Under the pieces are notes generated by a model. That model did not search any database. It was given only the letters and a program-made list of their open reading frames with translations, and was not told the origin of the DNA. DNA of 64,000 bases from CAZAZQ01 sp964489705. GTDB lineage: Bacteria > Zixibacteria > MSB-5A5 > GN15 > FEB-12. A program made the translations under genes and the position numbers. Within the stretch, counting starts at the first letter, position 1. Every line of letters starts with the position of its first letter. Below are positions 1 to 9,244 of this stretch, one piece after another. The stretch covers positions 180,621-244,620 of the forward strand of contig CAZAZQ010000001.1 in assembly GCA_964489705.1 (NCBI GenBank), written 5' to 3'.

Positions 1-1
1 G

Positions 2-310
2 GACGGCGGCGATGTCGGCGTTACTCCGAAGGGAGCGGCAAACACGTTCAACGTCCAACTCTCCCCCGGCACTCACACGGTACGGGTAACCTGTCTCGAT
101 GACGGCGGCATCCCACCCGGTACCGACATCGGCACGGCATGTGTTTCCATCGTCGTATACGGTACCGATGCAGGCATCGGCGGGGGCGAGATGGCTATCC
201 CGTACGGCGGGTCATCCTCGGTGTCATTCACGGTACCGGAAGGTCCCGCTACCACCACCGTCATTCAGAACTTCAACGGGACAACCCTCATGGGATTGGA
301 AAAGAAATAA
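2..310 (+). CDS. C-terminal end of a secreted/surface protein (5' end outside window)
   Basis: An open frame runs from the window edge to TAA at 308-310 and gives about 102 residues with no start inside the window. The composition (Gly, Thr, Val, Asp; alternating hydrophobic strands such as HTVRVTCLDDGG and SVSFTVPEGPATTTV) is that of an extracellular beta-sandwich module of Ig/PKD type. No T9SS sorting domain or dockerin is seen at the C terminus, which ends in MGLEKK. A strong terminator follows at once. The frame choice rests on composition and on the terminator position; the family cannot be named. Confidence 0.6.
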   Translation, partial: DGGDVGVTPKGAANTFNVQLSPGTHTVRVTCLDDGGIPPGTDIGTACVSIVVYGTDAGIGGGEMAIPYGGSSSVSFTVPEGPATTTVIQNFNGTTLMGLEKK

Positions 311-332
311 CCTACACGTTTTGTGCGTTACC

Positions 333-369
333 GAAGCGGGCAAGCACCGGTGCTTGTTCGCTTCTTTTT
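333..369 (+). terminator. Rho-independent terminator of the partial surface-protein gene
   Basis: The arms GAAGCGGGCAAGCACC and GGTGCTTGTTCGCTTC form a near-perfect stem with two G-T pairs, followed by TTTTT. It lies 23 nt after the stop codon at 310. Confidence 0.8.
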
Positions 370-374
370 GCAGT

Positions 375-409
375 AAGAAAAAAGGCAGAGCGTCGATGGC
401 TCTGCCTTT
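375..409 (-). terminator. Terminator of the peroxiredoxin gene
   Basis: The 11-bp perfect stem AAAGGCAGAGC / GCTCTGCCTTT with a 7-nt loop is followed on the minus strand by seven T residues. It lies just downstream of the ahpC stop codon and can partly serve the plus strand too. Confidence 0.85.
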
Positions 410-434
410 AACGGATTAATCGGAGCAAAAAGCC

Positions 435-998
435 TTAGATTTTCCCAACGAGGTCAAGACCGGGCTTGAGGGTCTCTTTGCCCGGTTTCCAACTCGCCGG
501 ACAAGCTTGATCGCCGTGCTCGTAAACGAACTGGGCGGCTTGCAGCTTGCGCAACAGTTCCTCCGACGAACGGCCGATGGAGTTGTCGTTCACTTCAAAC
601 GATTTCAAAATCCCGTCGGGATCGATGATGAACGTTCCCCGCAGCGCCAAACCGGCTTCCTCAATCATAACGTCATAATCGCGGCTGAGTGTCCCCGCCG
701 GGTCGGCTAACATGGGAAACTCGATTTTCTTGATGGTGTCGGAGGTGTCATGCCACGCCTTGTGGACGTAGACGGTATCCGTCGACGCCGACAACACTTC
801 CGCACCGATTTCCTGGAATTTCTTGTAATTATCCGCCAGCTCGCCCAACTCCGTCGGGCAGACAAAAGTGAAATCGGCGGGGTAGAAGAATAACACCACC
901 CATTTTCCCCGGTAGTCGCTCAAGCTGACCTTGGTGATATCCCCTTTGTAATACGCATCCAAACTGAAATCGGGAGCCGGTTGATTGATTTTCGGCAT
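435..998 (-). CDS. ahpC: AhpC-type peroxiredoxin
   Basis: This 187-residue thiol peroxidase would reduce H2O2, organic hydroperoxides and possibly peroxynitrite in the cytoplasm. Length and layout match AhpC closely: the peroxidatic Cys47 lies in FTFVCPTE and the resolving Cys166 in DQACPASW near the C terminus, so it is a typical 2-Cys enzyme. The ATG is preceded by AAAGGAG at good spacing. No ahpF or other dedicated reductase gene is adjacent, so reducing power must come from elsewhere (thioredoxin or an unlinked AhpF/AhpD). It is monocistronic: divergent from the small gene at 1167 and closed by its own terminator. Confidence 0.95.
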   Translation of the reverse strand: MPKINQPAPDFSLDAYYKGDITKVSLSDYRGKWVVLFFYPADFTFVCPTELGELADNYKKFQEIGAEVLSASTDTVYVHKAWHDTSDTIKKIEFPMLADPAGTLSRDYDVMIEEAGLALRGTFIIDPDGILKSFEVNDNSIGRSSEELLRKLQAAQFVYEHGDQACPASWKPGKETLKPGLDLVGKI

Positions 999-1166
999 TT
1001 GTTCGTTTCTCCTTTCAATCGTTCTCTTTTTGTATCTGTTTCTTTTCTTTTTTTCCTGTTTTTCTCTCCCAAGGAAGCGGCTTTCGCACCGCTTGACTCT
1101 TCAGAGATAAGTTGGTTTACCGATATTAACCATAGGTAAAAACAAAAAGTTTCAAAAAAATCGACT

Positions 1167-1460
1167 ATGAAGATATATCTTGACCTCTTTGAGCAAGCCG
1201 TGAACAAATATGCCGAACTGGTGGGGGAAGAAACCGCTCGTTCTCGGGCGGAACAAGCCGGGCTGTCGTTCGACGACGAGGGACGGGTGGTCGGTTTTAC
1301 CACCGATCCGAAAGTGGTATTGTTACGCTTCATCCGCTCGATAACGGAGAACGCCAACGTCGCCACCCTTGAAGCCTGTCTTCCCCTCATTAACACCCTC
1401 CTAAAACAATTTGATTCGGAAGAACTTACGCCCCACGCTCCGACTTCCGAGCCTTCCTGA
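1167..1460 (+). CDS. Small conserved-looking protein of unknown function (97 aa)
   Basis: The product is soluble, acidic and mostly helical. It begins MKIYLDLFEQAVNKYAELVGEETARSRAEQAG, then a short DDEGRVVGFTTDP turn, then LRFIRSITENANVATLEACLPLINTL. There is no signal peptide or transmembrane segment. The first half resembles short N-terminal segments I associate with some bacterial sensory and regulatory proteins, but I cannot name the family. The frame has normal codon use, and the upstream region separates it from the divergent ahpC. Its last 35 bp overlap the 3' end of the convergent SprT-like gene. No clear Shine-Dalgarno precedes the ATG. Confidence 0.6.
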   Translation: MKIYLDLFEQAVNKYAELVGEETARSRAEQAGLSFDDEGRVVGFTTDPKVVLLRFIRSITENANVATLEACLPLINTLLKQFDSEELTPHAPTSEPS

Positions 1461-2091
1461 GTCGGGCGGCGCTGGCATACAGTTTCAATTTGAAACGAGG
1501 ATCATACCTTTTCCCTGGCGTACAGTAGCCGCACGATGCCATCCGTAACCGTCGTTGGCGAGGGAATTCCCGACCGCAGTTGGGACAAACATAAAGGTAG
1601 CGGGGCGGTTTCCTGAGTGAAGGATGCGACCGGGCTTTGAGAGAAGCCCCGATACGACGGGCTTCCGCTTTGAAAGCGGCGTCATGACGCAAATGGAGAA
1701 TGTGAATCATCTCATGCTTCAAAGTGTCCCAAATTTCGTCGGGAAAAATCTCGTGATATTTCTTTCCGATGCGAATGAGCTTTTGCTGCGGCAAGTACGC
1801 CCCGGCTGACATCATACGGGAGGAATACTCAATAGTGACCCGCGGCAGTTTTCCGCCAAAATACGTCCAATTGAAAACATCGAACATCCGATACACTTCC
1901 GCAATATCCGGCAAACCGGTTTCGGAAGAAGACGTCAGCATTTCCTTTGCCGCGGGCAGCGAGGGTAGCCGCCGAGTGTGCTTTTGAATTTTGGTATAGA
2001 GGGTTGCCGGGGCGGGCGGGCAGGCATCGGCAAAACGAAACAAGTCGTAATTCAAAGCGCTCAGGGCTCTTTTTCGTTGCTTGCTCGGCAT
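1426..2091 (-). CDS. SprT-like zinc metalloprotein
   Basis: This 221-residue SprT-family protein has the zincin motif HEMIH (about residues 126-130) preceded by DEIWDTLK, and a C-terminal zinc ribbon with CPNC and CGYC pairs about 14 residues apart. The family includes bacterial SprT and eukaryotic SPRTN, which cleaves DNA-protein crosslinks; the bacterial role is poorly known. I chose the ATG at 2091 because GGAG lies about 7 nt upstream. A GTG at 2103 would add four residues but places the ribosome site inside the coding region. The 3' end overlaps the convergent small gene by 35 bp. It is probably a single-gene unit. Confidence 0.88.
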   Translation of the reverse strand: MPSKQRKRALSALNYDLFRFADACPPAPATLYTKIQKHTRRLPSLPAAKEMLTSSSETGLPDIAEVYRMFDVFNWTYFGGKLPRVTIEYSSRMMSAGAYLPQQKLIRIGKKYHEIFPDEIWDTLKHEMIHILHLRHDAAFKAEARRIGASLKARSHPSLRKPPRYLYVCPNCGREFPRQRRLRMASCGYCTPGKRYDPRFKLKLYASAARLRKARKSERGA

Positions 2092-2201
2092 CGACTTCTC
2101 CACACCTCAGAGGTTAGTATAGTATGTATCGGAGCCCGGAAAGCAACCTTAAATTTTCCGCTCTCTCCGCCTCTCTTTTTCCTTTTTACACCGAGCGGCG
2201 T

Positions 2202-2693
2202 CTACTCCAACAATATTTCTATCTTTTTGTGCCGGGGAATATGCCGTCGATAAGTCACCCCCGCCATGTCGAAAATCCGCCGCGCCGCCACGAAAATCTC
2301 TTCATCGTAATGCTTGTCGGATAAATAGACCACTTCTTTTATCCCCACCTGCACCATCAACTTAGCACACTCGTTGCAGGGGAACAGGGAAACGTAAATT
2401 GTCGCCCCGTCGAGTTCGGGCTTGTTCGAAGCGTTCGTAATGGCGTTCATTTCGGCATGACAGACATACGGATACTTGGTTTCGAGGAACTTTCCTTCCC
2501 GCCCCCACGGCAACTCATCGTCGGAACAGCCGGTGGGAAAACCGTTATAGCCGATGCCGATAATCCGCTTCTTATTGTTGACGATACACGCCCCCACCTG
2601 CGTATTGGGATCTTTGGAGCGTTGCGCCGAAAGCTGGGCTATCGCCATGAAATAATCTTCCCAGCTGAGGTAATCTTGTCGTTTTTTCTCCAT
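2202..2693 (-). CDS. comEB: dCMP deaminase
   Basis: This 163-residue zinc deaminase converts dCMP to dUMP to supply thymidylate synthesis. The catalytic motifs are intact: CHAEMNA (His79 as zinc ligand, Glu81 as proton shuttle) and PCNECAK (Cys106 and Cys109 as zinc ligands). The N-terminal SWEDYFMAIAQLSAQRSKDPNTQVGA is typical of the family, and length is standard. The gene is separated from the SprT-like gene by about 110 bp and is divergent from the exported DUF4139 protein at 2888. The symbol comEB is used only because it is the common family name; nothing here implies a competence role. Confidence 0.95.
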   Translation of the reverse strand: MEKKRQDYLSWEDYFMAIAQLSAQRSKDPNTQVGACIVNNKKRIIGIGYNGFPTGCSDDELPWGREGKFLETKYPYVCHAEMNAITNASNKPELDGATIYVSLFPCNECAKLMVQVGIKEVVYLSDKHYDEEIFVAARRIFDMAGVTYRRHIPRHKKIEILLE

Positions 2694-2864
2694 AACGCTT
2701 TAGAGTATACGTAGTTACCGTAGAAGAAACAAAGAGAAAATGAAAAAATCCCAAAAGAAACGGGAAGAAAGCTTTTCCCCACCGGTATGACAAGTGACAT
2801 TATTAGTTGACTCGGAAGCAACGTATGTTGCAGCATAGAGATAGTTCAAAAGTGATTTCAGGCG

Positions 2865-2870
2865 TATAAT
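2865..2870 (+). promoter_or_regulatory. Possible -10 box before the DUF4139 gene
   Basis: A perfect TATAAT lies 17 bp before the ATG at 2888 and just ahead of the ribosome site GGTGGAGG. No convincing -35 hexamer is found at 16-18 bp, and the leader would be only about 10 nt, so this is weak. Confidence 0.3.
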
Positions 2871-2887
2871 AAGGTGGAGGAAAAACC

Positions 2888-4231
2888 ATGAAAATTTTAA
2901 CGATTCTTACTTTTGTTCTCAGCCCTATTTGGGCGTGGGCAAACGACATTGCCGTCACCGTCTATAACAGTAACCTCGGGGTGGTCAGCGAAGTCCGTAC
3001 CCTTCAATTTGAGAAGGGCGTCCACCGCTTGGCGTTCAGGGATGTCCCTTCCCAAATCGACGCCAGCACGGTGCGCTTCGAGATCGAAGATTCCGAGCAC
3101 CAAGCGACCATTTTGGAGCAGAACTACGCTTACGATCTGGTCAGCCCGGAAAAAATGTACGGGAAATATATCGACAAGGAAATCGAGCTGGTGGACAAAG
3201 AGGGCAAACTGTACACCGGGACGTTGCTTGCTTTCAGCGGCGGAGCAGTGACCTTGCAGGAGAAATCGGGCACCATCAAAATCGTGCAGTTAGCCAACAT
3301 CACGGAAGTAAACTTTCCCACTCTTCCGGAAGGACTTATCACCCGCCCGACCCTCTTTTGGCTGTACACTTCAGACTTTGCCGGTCCTGTGGAATGTCGA
3401 GTCAGCTACCAAACCTCCGGCATGACCTGGACGGCGGAATACGTCGGCGTTCTCAGCAGTGACGAGAAAAAGCTTCACCTCTCCGGCTGGTCGTCCATTA
3501 CTAACACGTCCGGCAAAACGTATCGTGACGCCACCCTCAAACTTATCGCCGGTGAAATTCACCGCGCCCGCCAAGAACAGCCCAGCCGGTTGATGAAAAT
3601 GGCGGCGGCGGAAATGGCAAGCGGCAAGGGATTTGAAGAAAAAGCCTTCTTTGAATACCACCTGTATACCCTGCCCCGCAAAGTGACGTTGGCGGATAAA
3701 GAGCTCAAACAAATCTCTCTTTTTGAACCGGCAAAAACCGACGTGGAGAAAGTATTTGTCTACCGACCCGATCGGAACGCCAAAAATGTCGAAGTGGCTT
3801 TGAAGTTCAAAAACTCCAAAGCCTCCGGGTTGGGCTTGCCCCTGCCGGCAGGACGGGTACGGCTGTTCAAAGCCGATGACGACGGTTCGTTGATTCTTCT
3901 GGGAGAAGACCGTATCGAGCATACCCCCAAAGACGAAGAACTCAACCTGAAGGTCGGCTATGCCTTTGACATTGCGGCGGAAGAACGCTTGATGAATCAA
4001 ACCCGTATCTCCAAGCAAGTGGAAGAACGCGAGTACGAGGTTGAGTTGCGCAATCATAAAACCGAAGCGGTGACTATCCGCGTGGAGAAAAAACTCTACG
4101 GCTACTGGACAATCGTCTCCTCCAACTACGAATACACGAAAAAAGACGCTTCCACCGTCTATTTCGATATCCCGGTCAACGCCGATGAAACCGTGACGTT
4201 GAAGTATACCGTCCGCTTCGAATACAAATAA
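2888..4231 (+). CDS. Exported DUF4139-domain protein
   Basis: This 447-residue protein has a signal peptide (residues 1-18, cleavage probable after AWA). The N-terminal part is the beta-strand region typical of DUF4139 proteins (AVTVYNSNLGVVSEVRTLQFEKG), and the C-terminal two thirds hold the DUF4139 fold with TRPTLFWLY, GMTWTAEYVG and LSGWSSITNTSGK. The family is widespread and exported; its function is not established (some members are labelled mucoidy inhibitor A). There is no sorting domain or lipobox, so the mature form is probably periplasmic. The ribosome site GGTGGAGG is strong. It is followed at 100 bp by the TPR protein, which has its own possible promoter. Confidence 0.85.
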   Translation: MKILTILTFVLSPIWAWANDIAVTVYNSNLGVVSEVRTLQFEKGVHRLAFRDVPSQIDASTVRFEIEDSEHQATILEQNYAYDLVSPEKMYGKYIDKEIELVDKEGKLYTGTLLAFSGGAVTLQEKSGTIKIVQLANITEVNFPTLPEGLITRPTLFWLYTSDFAGPVECRVSYQTSGMTWTAEYVGVLSSDEKKLHLSGWSSITNTSGKTYRDATLKLIAGEIHRARQEQPSRLMKMAAAEMASGKGFEEKAFFEYHLYTLPRKVTLADKELKQISLFEPAKTDVEKVFVYRPDRNAKNVEVALKFKNSKASGLGLPLPAGRVRLFKADDDGSLILLGEDRIEHTPKDEELNLKVGYAFDIAAEERLMNQTRISKQVEEREYEVELRNHKTEAVTIRVEKKLYGYWTIVSSNYEYTKKDASTVYFDIPVNADETVTLKYTVRFEYK

Positions 4232-4254
4232 CGAGCGAAGGAAAAATATGGCGG

Positions 4255-4283
4255 TTGACAAGTCCGAGGGGAACCGTTAGATT
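4255..4283 (+). promoter_or_regulatory. Candidate sigma-70 promoter for the TPR protein
   Basis: TTGACA (4255-4260), 17-bp spacer, TAGATT (4278-4283). It is placed 49 bp before the start codon at 4332. Confidence 0.45.
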
Positions 4284-4331
4284 CCGCCGTGAGATGGATG
4301 AAATTGTCTTTATGAATGTGAGGAGGATGTT

Positions 4332-5714
4332 TTGAAAACTCTTACCAGATTATCCGTGTTTACCATAGCGTTGATATTTGTCTTCGGAACTATGGCATTC
4401 GGAGGGAAACCCCGCAAACTGCCTGCCAGCGCCTACATCAAGTCCGCCAAGATTGAGATTCTCTCCGGCAAGCAAGAGCGCTATGACTATGCCATTGCCA
4501 TGCTCGACTCCTTGTTCCTCTATTACGGACCTCACGCCGAGGGACTGTACTTGATGGGACAAATCATGGTCGACGGCATCAACGCCACCCCCGACCTCAA
4601 AGCCAAAGCGCCCTATCTGGAAAAGATGGTGGCATACTTTGACTCGCTGAAGATGTGTTGCGCCAACAAGAAAATAAAGCGAAGCTACAGGAAAGATTGT
4701 AAGAAATTCATCACTATCGCAGACTCTTTGAAAGTGAAATACTGGCGTGACTATTTGAATGACGGGCTGAAAAATCTCAAGGACGCCGAGGAACTCAAAG
4801 CCGACATGGAAGCGGAAACGGACAGCTCCGCCATCAGCTTCATGCAAAAGGACTTTGACAAAAACGTCCAAAAGTGCATCGACAACATGCAGCTCGCCAT
4901 CATCGCCATCCCCGACAGCTCTCGACCGTATCTGATTATCGACAAAGCGTACGGCTTGAAAGGGGATTACAAATCCGGCATTGAGTGGTTGAAGAAAGCG
5001 CTCGACAAAGCGCAAGACAGCGGCTTGGTGCTTCTTTCCATCGCCTACGACTATATTCAATCAGACGATTATTGCGGTGCCATCCCGTTTTACCGTCGCT
5101 ATGTCGACGCCAATCCGATGGATACGGCAAACCTGATTAACCTCTCCATTTGTTACAACAACTGCGGCATGTTGGACTCGGGGTTGGCTATCTACTACCG
5201 GATTTTGGAAGTGGATTCCAACAACGTGGAAGTGTACTCGAGCATCGGACGGTACTACAATACCAAAGCCCGAACCGCTGCCGACTCCGCCTCCAAGTAT
5301 CAACAGGAAGGCAACGACGAAAAAGCCAAGTTCTGGACGGAGAAGAAGCGGGAAGCATTCGATTCCTCGCGGGTCTATTTCAAGAAAGCGTTCGAACTGA
5401 AACCGGACGATCCGGTGAACGCCGAGCAGTATGGTTTAGTCTGTGCTTTGTTGGAAGATTATGAAAACGCCGCAGTCGGCTTTAAGAAGCTGACCGAGTT
5501 GGTTCCCGACGATCCGGAAAGCTGGATATCGTTAGGCGATTGCTACCTGACGTTGAAGCAATTCAAGAAGGCAGCGGACGCCTACGAAAAAGTCGTCGAA
5601 TTGGAACCGAACAACGTGACCATCTGGGAGCACCTGCGGGATTTGTATTTCGAAACAAAGCAAAACGACAAGCTGGCAAAAGCTGAAAAGAAATTGAAAG
5701 AGCTTACCCAATAA
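4332..5714 (+). CDS. Exported tetratricopeptide-repeat protein
   Basis: This 460-residue protein starts at TTG, chosen because AGGAGG lies at 4321 with ideal spacing. A signal peptide covers about residues 1-24 (LSVFTIALIFVFGTMAFGG). The rest is alpha-helical TPR, clearest in the C-terminal half: AYGLKGDYKSGIEWLKKALDKA, AGFKKLTELVPDDPESWISLGDCY and LKQFKKAADAYEKVVELEPNN. It is very Lys/Asp/Glu rich. No enzymatic domain is present, so a periplasmic scaffold or assembly factor is the likely role. A clean terminator follows, so it is probably its own transcription unit. Confidence 0.85.
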   Translation: MKTLTRLSVFTIALIFVFGTMAFGGKPRKLPASAYIKSAKIEILSGKQERYDYAIAMLDSLFLYYGPHAEGLYLMGQIMVDGINATPDLKAKAPYLEKMVAYFDSLKMCCANKKIKRSYRKDCKKFITIADSLKVKYWRDYLNDGLKNLKDAEELKADMEAETDSSAISFMQKDFDKNVQKCIDNMQLAIIAIPDSSRPYLIIDKAYGLKGDYKSGIEWLKKALDKAQDSGLVLLSIAYDYIQSDDYCGAIPFYRRYVDANPMDTANLINLSICYNNCGMLDSGLAIYYRILEVDSNNVEVYSSIGRYYNTKARTAADSASKYQQEGNDEKAKFWTEKKREAFDSSRVYFKKAFELKPDDPVNAEQYGLVCALLEDYENAAVGFKKLTELVPDDPESWISLGDCYLTLKQFKKAADAYEKVVELEPNNVTIWEHLRDLYFETKQNDKLAKAEKKLKELTQ

Positions 5715-5744
5715 TTCCGATCCCGTCGGAAAAACAAAGAAGGC

Positions 5745-5775
5745 AAAACGGCAGGTTATTCCCTGCCGTTTCTTA
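5745..5775 (+). terminator. Terminator after the TPR protein gene
   Basis: A 10-bp stem AAACGGCAGG / CCTGCCGTTT (5746-5755 with 5762-5771) with a 6-nt loop, followed by a short T-rich stretch. Confidence 0.7.
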
Positions 5776-5797
5776 TGAATGAGAACCGATTGGAACC

Positions 5798-8194
5798 ATG
5801 AGTACCGCCGACTCATACGCACTGGTTGCCGTCTCGGGACCGATGCGGAAAAGTTTTGTCTATCGGCTTCCTTCTTCCCTGAAGCTCGAACCGGGACAGC
5901 GGGTACTGGTGCCGTTCGGGTCAACCAAAAAAGTCGGCTTCTATCTCAAACCGACCGAGCCGCAACCGGATATCGAAATAAAAGAAATCATCAAACCCCT
6001 TGACGAACATTCTCTCTTTCCCGACGAGCTGTTTCGTCTGTGTACGTGGATGGCGGAGTACTACTTCGCCAATCCAGCCGATTGCTTGAGTGCGGCGCTT
6101 CCGCCGCAATTAAAAACCGCCCATCAGGCAATCTATGTCTGGGGGAAAAACGTCCATGAAAAAACCCTGCCGGACTGGCTGGCTCCCCAGGTAAAGCCTC
6201 ATCGAAAAATCTCCCGTCCGCTTCTTCAGAAAATCAAGGTGCAGCCCCGCTTGTTTGCCCGCCTCAAGCAGGAGCGGACTATTGTTGAAGTGTGGCGGGA
6301 GACCGACCGTTCGGCACGGCGCATCCTCCTCGGATATAGCGCAGCGACCTCACCGGAAAAGTGGGAAGCGTTTTTTGCCAAGAAAAAATTCCAGCCCGAA
6401 TTGTATGAAGGGGTGAAAAAACGAGCGGAGCTTATGTCCGAGTACGGGTGGACGGAACATTACCTCCGCCAGGCACTCAAAGAAAACATCCTCACCCCGG
6501 TGTATGAAGAAGGACTGCCGGAGATTCTGGATTTCATCCAACCGCGACAGGAAGTTTCCACCCTCCGATTGACCGAAGAGCAACAAACCGTCGTCAAGGA
6601 GCTGACCGGCTTACTCGATACAGGGTTTTCTTCGTCCCTGCTTCACGGCGTTACCGGTTCGGGGAAAACCATCGTCTATTGTCACCTTGCCGAGGAAGTC
6701 CTCCGGCGGGGAAAAACCGTTCTGGTTTTGACGCCCGAAATCGCCCTTGCCGGTTCCACCTTGGCTTACTTCCGTGGTTTCTTCGGAGAGCGGGTCACCA
6801 TTATTCATTCCGCCATGACCGACTACGAACGTCTGGAAAGCTGGGACGGTATCAGGCAAGGGAAATACAAAATCGTCATCGGACCACGTTCGGCGGTTTT
6901 CGCCCCGCTGCCCTCCTTGGGACTTATCATCGTCGACGAAGAACATGACGGTTCTTACAAGCAAGATGATCCCGCCCCACGGTTTCACGGGAGAGACGTC
7001 GCTATCATGCGCGCCAAAATCAACGCTCTCCCTATCGTGCTGGGTTCGGCTTCTCCCTCGGTGGAATCGTATCACCACACTGCCACGGGACGCTACCGCC
7101 TTTTCCGTTTGTGCCGTCGTCCCGGGGAAGCAACGCTGCCGACGGTGCGGGTCATCGACATGCGCCGGGAACGAATCCACGGGGATCTTCCTTTCTTTTC
7201 TTACCCTTTGAAAAAAGAAGTCGAGAAAAGACTTGCCGCTGACGAGCAGGTCATTCTCTATCTCAACCGGCGGGGATACTCCCCCATGCTGAAGTGTCTT
7301 GCGTGCGGCTACATCGCCCAGTGTCCTCATTGTCAAGTGAATCTGACCTTCCACAAATCGGGGAATAAATTGTCGTGTCATTACTGCGGCTACGTGACGA
7401 CAAGCTATCATCAATGCACCCGGTGCGGCGGGACGGAGTTTCTTTTTCCCGGTGCCGGGACACAAAAAGTGGAAGAGTCAATCCCAAGGCTGTTCGAAAA
7501 CGCCCGGGTGGTGCGCTTCGACTCCGACACCGTCACCGGCAGAGCCAAAGCGTATCGTGTCCTCAGCGCCTTTGCCAAGCATGAATACAATATTCTACTG
7601 GGTACCCAAATGGTTACCAAAGGGCTGGATCTTTCCGGCGTGACGTTGGTGGGCGTGCTGTCGGCGGATTTATCGTTGGATCTACCGGACTTTCGTGCGG
7701 CGGAACGCACCTTCGCTCAACTGCTCCAAGTTGCCGGGCGCTCGGGGCGGGCAGAGCGTGCCGGGGAAGTCATCATTCAAACTTACTATCCCGACAGCCC
7801 GGTCATCCACGATGCCGCCGCCCAGAACTATGAAGCTTTTTACGAACGGGAAATCCACTCCCGTCGCCAACTCTCCTATCCTCCTTTCACCCGGCTGGTT
7901 AATATCATCTTTTCCTCGCCCCACGAGAAAAAACTGGAAACTCTCGCTTTGCAGTTCCGGGAACACCTCTCGGAAAAAGCAAAGGAGGCGGGCGTTTCCC
8001 TTTCCTTTTTGGGTCCCGCCCCATGTCCGCTATATTACTTGAGGAAACGGTATCGCCGTCACCTTATCATCAAGACGACCCAGATGGTAAAACTGGTGCG
8101 GTTACTTCATCAGTGGGAAGAGTACCAGCCTCGTTTCCAACTTCCTTCGACAGTGAAAATTGTTATCGATGTCGATCCCGACGATATGATGTAG
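5798..8194 (+). CDS. priA: Primosomal replication restart helicase PriA
   Basis: This 798-residue 3'-to-5' helicase reloads the replisome at stalled forks. Seen in order: an N-terminal DNA-binding region; Walker A GVTGSGKT (about 284-291); DEEH box (about 380); the cysteine-rich zinc-binding insertion CLACGY, CPHC, CHYCGY, CTRCG (about 500-545); then LGTQMVTKGLD and QVAGRSGRAERAGEVIIQT of the second helicase lobe. Length is slightly over the E. coli protein. Start at ATG 5798; no better alternative is seen. It does not overlap its neighbours. Confidence 0.96.
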   Translation: MSTADSYALVAVSGPMRKSFVYRLPSSLKLEPGQRVLVPFGSTKKVGFYLKPTEPQPDIEIKEIIKPLDEHSLFPDELFRLCTWMAEYYFANPADCLSAALPPQLKTAHQAIYVWGKNVHEKTLPDWLAPQVKPHRKISRPLLQKIKVQPRLFARLKQERTIVEVWRETDRSARRILLGYSAATSPEKWEAFFAKKKFQPELYEGVKKRAELMSEYGWTEHYLRQALKENILTPVYEEGLPEILDFIQPRQEVSTLRLTEEQQTVVKELTGLLDTGFSSSLLHGVTGSGKTIVYCHLAEEVLRRGKTVLVLTPEIALAGSTLAYFRGFFGERVTIIHSAMTDYERLESWDGIRQGKYKIVIGPRSAVFAPLPSLGLIIVDEEHDGSYKQDDPAPRFHGRDVAIMRAKINALPIVLGSASPSVESYHHTATGRYRLFRLCRRPGEATLPTVRVIDMRRERIHGDLPFFSYPLKKEVEKRLAADEQVILYLNRRGYSPMLKCLACGYIAQCPHCQVNLTFHKSGNKLSCHYCGYVTTSYHQCTRCGGTEFLFPGAGTQKVEESIPRLFENARVVRFDSDTVTGRAKAYRVLSAFAKHEYNILLGTQMVTKGLDLSGVTLVGVLSADLSLDLPDFRAAERTFAQLLQVAGRSGRAERAGEVIIQTYYPDSPVIHDAAAQNYEAFYEREIHSRRQLSYPPFTRLVNIIFSSPHEKKLETLALQFREHLSEKAKEAGVSLSFLGPAPCPLYYLRKRYRRHLIIKTTQMVKLVRLLHQWEEYQPRFQLPSTVKIVIDVDPDDMM

Positions 8195-8221
8195 CCCAGC
8201 CAGCGGAGGGGAATGAATATC

Positions 8222-9244
8222 CTACATATCCAAATCGTTGCTCAAGCGTTCTAAGCTGTCGGAAGGACCGATAAGAACGAGGATGTCGCTTTCATTGAGC
8301 ACGGTATGCGGCTCGGGCGCCACAATCATCTTTTGTCCGGGCTTTTTAATGCCGATGATGGTCACCCCATACTCCTGCTTAAGCTGGGACTCGACAATGG
8401 TTTTTCCGTCCAGGCGGCATTGGGCGGGAATAACCACCTCCTCGATACTCAAGCCGCCCTCACCAAGCGCAGTGGTGTGCATAAAGTCGACCACGTTGGG
8501 CCGCAACGACGCCATTGCCATCCGCTGTCCTCCCAACACGTGCGGCGAGACGACATGATTGGCTCCGGCACGGAATAATTTCTTTTCCCCGTCTTCGACA
8601 TCGGCGCGGGCAATAATGTTGAGATCCTTGCGCATACTTCGCGCCGTCAAGGTCAGATAGACATTCTGGGCTTCGTCGGGAAGAGTGGAAATAAGGGTCT
8701 TGGCTCTTTCGATGCCCGCTCGGCGCAAAACTTCATCGTCAGTGGCTTCGCCCTGGATGAACAAAATTCCTTCCGAAAGAATCCGCCGGGCATCTTCCTC
8801 GCGCCGTTCGATAACGACAAAAGGAACTTTCCGCCTTCTGAATTCCATTGCCACCTGCCTGCCGACTCGCCCGTAACCGGCGATGATGTAATGACCGGAC
8901 ATCTTGCGAATTTTATTTTCCATCTTCTTCCTTCCGAATAACTCTCGAAATTCTCCTTCCAGAACAAACTGACCGATGACGGTGACGGTAAATCCCGCCA
9001 ACATCACTCCGAAGACGATAAGCAAAATGACGAAGATTTTCCCCTGGGGGTGGAGCGGAACCACTTCTTCAAAACCGACGGTCGAAAGAGTGATGGCGGT
9101 CATGTAGAGAGAATCGAGAAACGACATATCCTCAATCGTCATAAATCCCGCCACACCACCTGTGACTACGACTACCAACCCCAGCACCGCCAAGCGCAAT
9201 TTTTGCACCGAGGTCAAACGCTTATCGTCAACCGAGTATTCCAT
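8222..9244 (-). CDS. Two-TM potassium channel with RCK (TrkA-N/TrkA-C) domains
   Basis: This 340-residue protein has one N-terminal membrane helix (LRLAVLGLVVVVTGGVAGF), a pore loop with the filter-like TLSTVGFEEV, a second membrane helix (KIFVILLIVFGVMLAGF), then a cytoplasmic RCK_N Rossmann domain (IIAGYGRVGRQVAMEF) and an RCK_C domain near the end. This is the MthK/TrkA-type layout. It probably gates K+ flux in response to ligand (Ca2+, nucleotides). The filter reads TVGFEE rather than TVGYGD, so selectivity cannot be assumed. I use ATG 9244; a TTG at 9274 would add ten residues; neither has a clear ribosome site. The 3' end lies 27 bp from priA and is convergent. Confidence 0.88.
   Translation of the reverse strand: MEYSVDDKRLTSVQKLRLAVLGLVVVVTGGVAGFMTIEDMSFLDSLYMTAITLSTVGFEEVVPLHPQGKIFVILLIVFGVMLAGFTVTVIGQFVLEGEFRELFGRKKMENKIRKMSGHYIIAGYGRVGRQVAMEFRRRKVPFVVIERREEDARRILSEGILFIQGEATDDEVLRRAGIERAKTLISTLPDEAQNVYLTLTARSMRKDLNIIARADVEDGEKKLFRAGANHVVSPHVLGGQRMAMASLRPNVVDFMHTTALGEGGLSIEEVVIPAQCRLDGKTIVESQLKQEYGVTIIGIKKPGQKMIVAPEPHTVLNESDILVLIGPSDSLERLSNDLDM

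Noticed and set aside
1116..1140. TTTACC-N13-GGTAAA inverted repeat between ahpC and the 97-aa gene, considered as an oxidative-stress regulator site
   Set aside because: The arms are short and the motif matches no regulator I can name; chance occurrence is likely.
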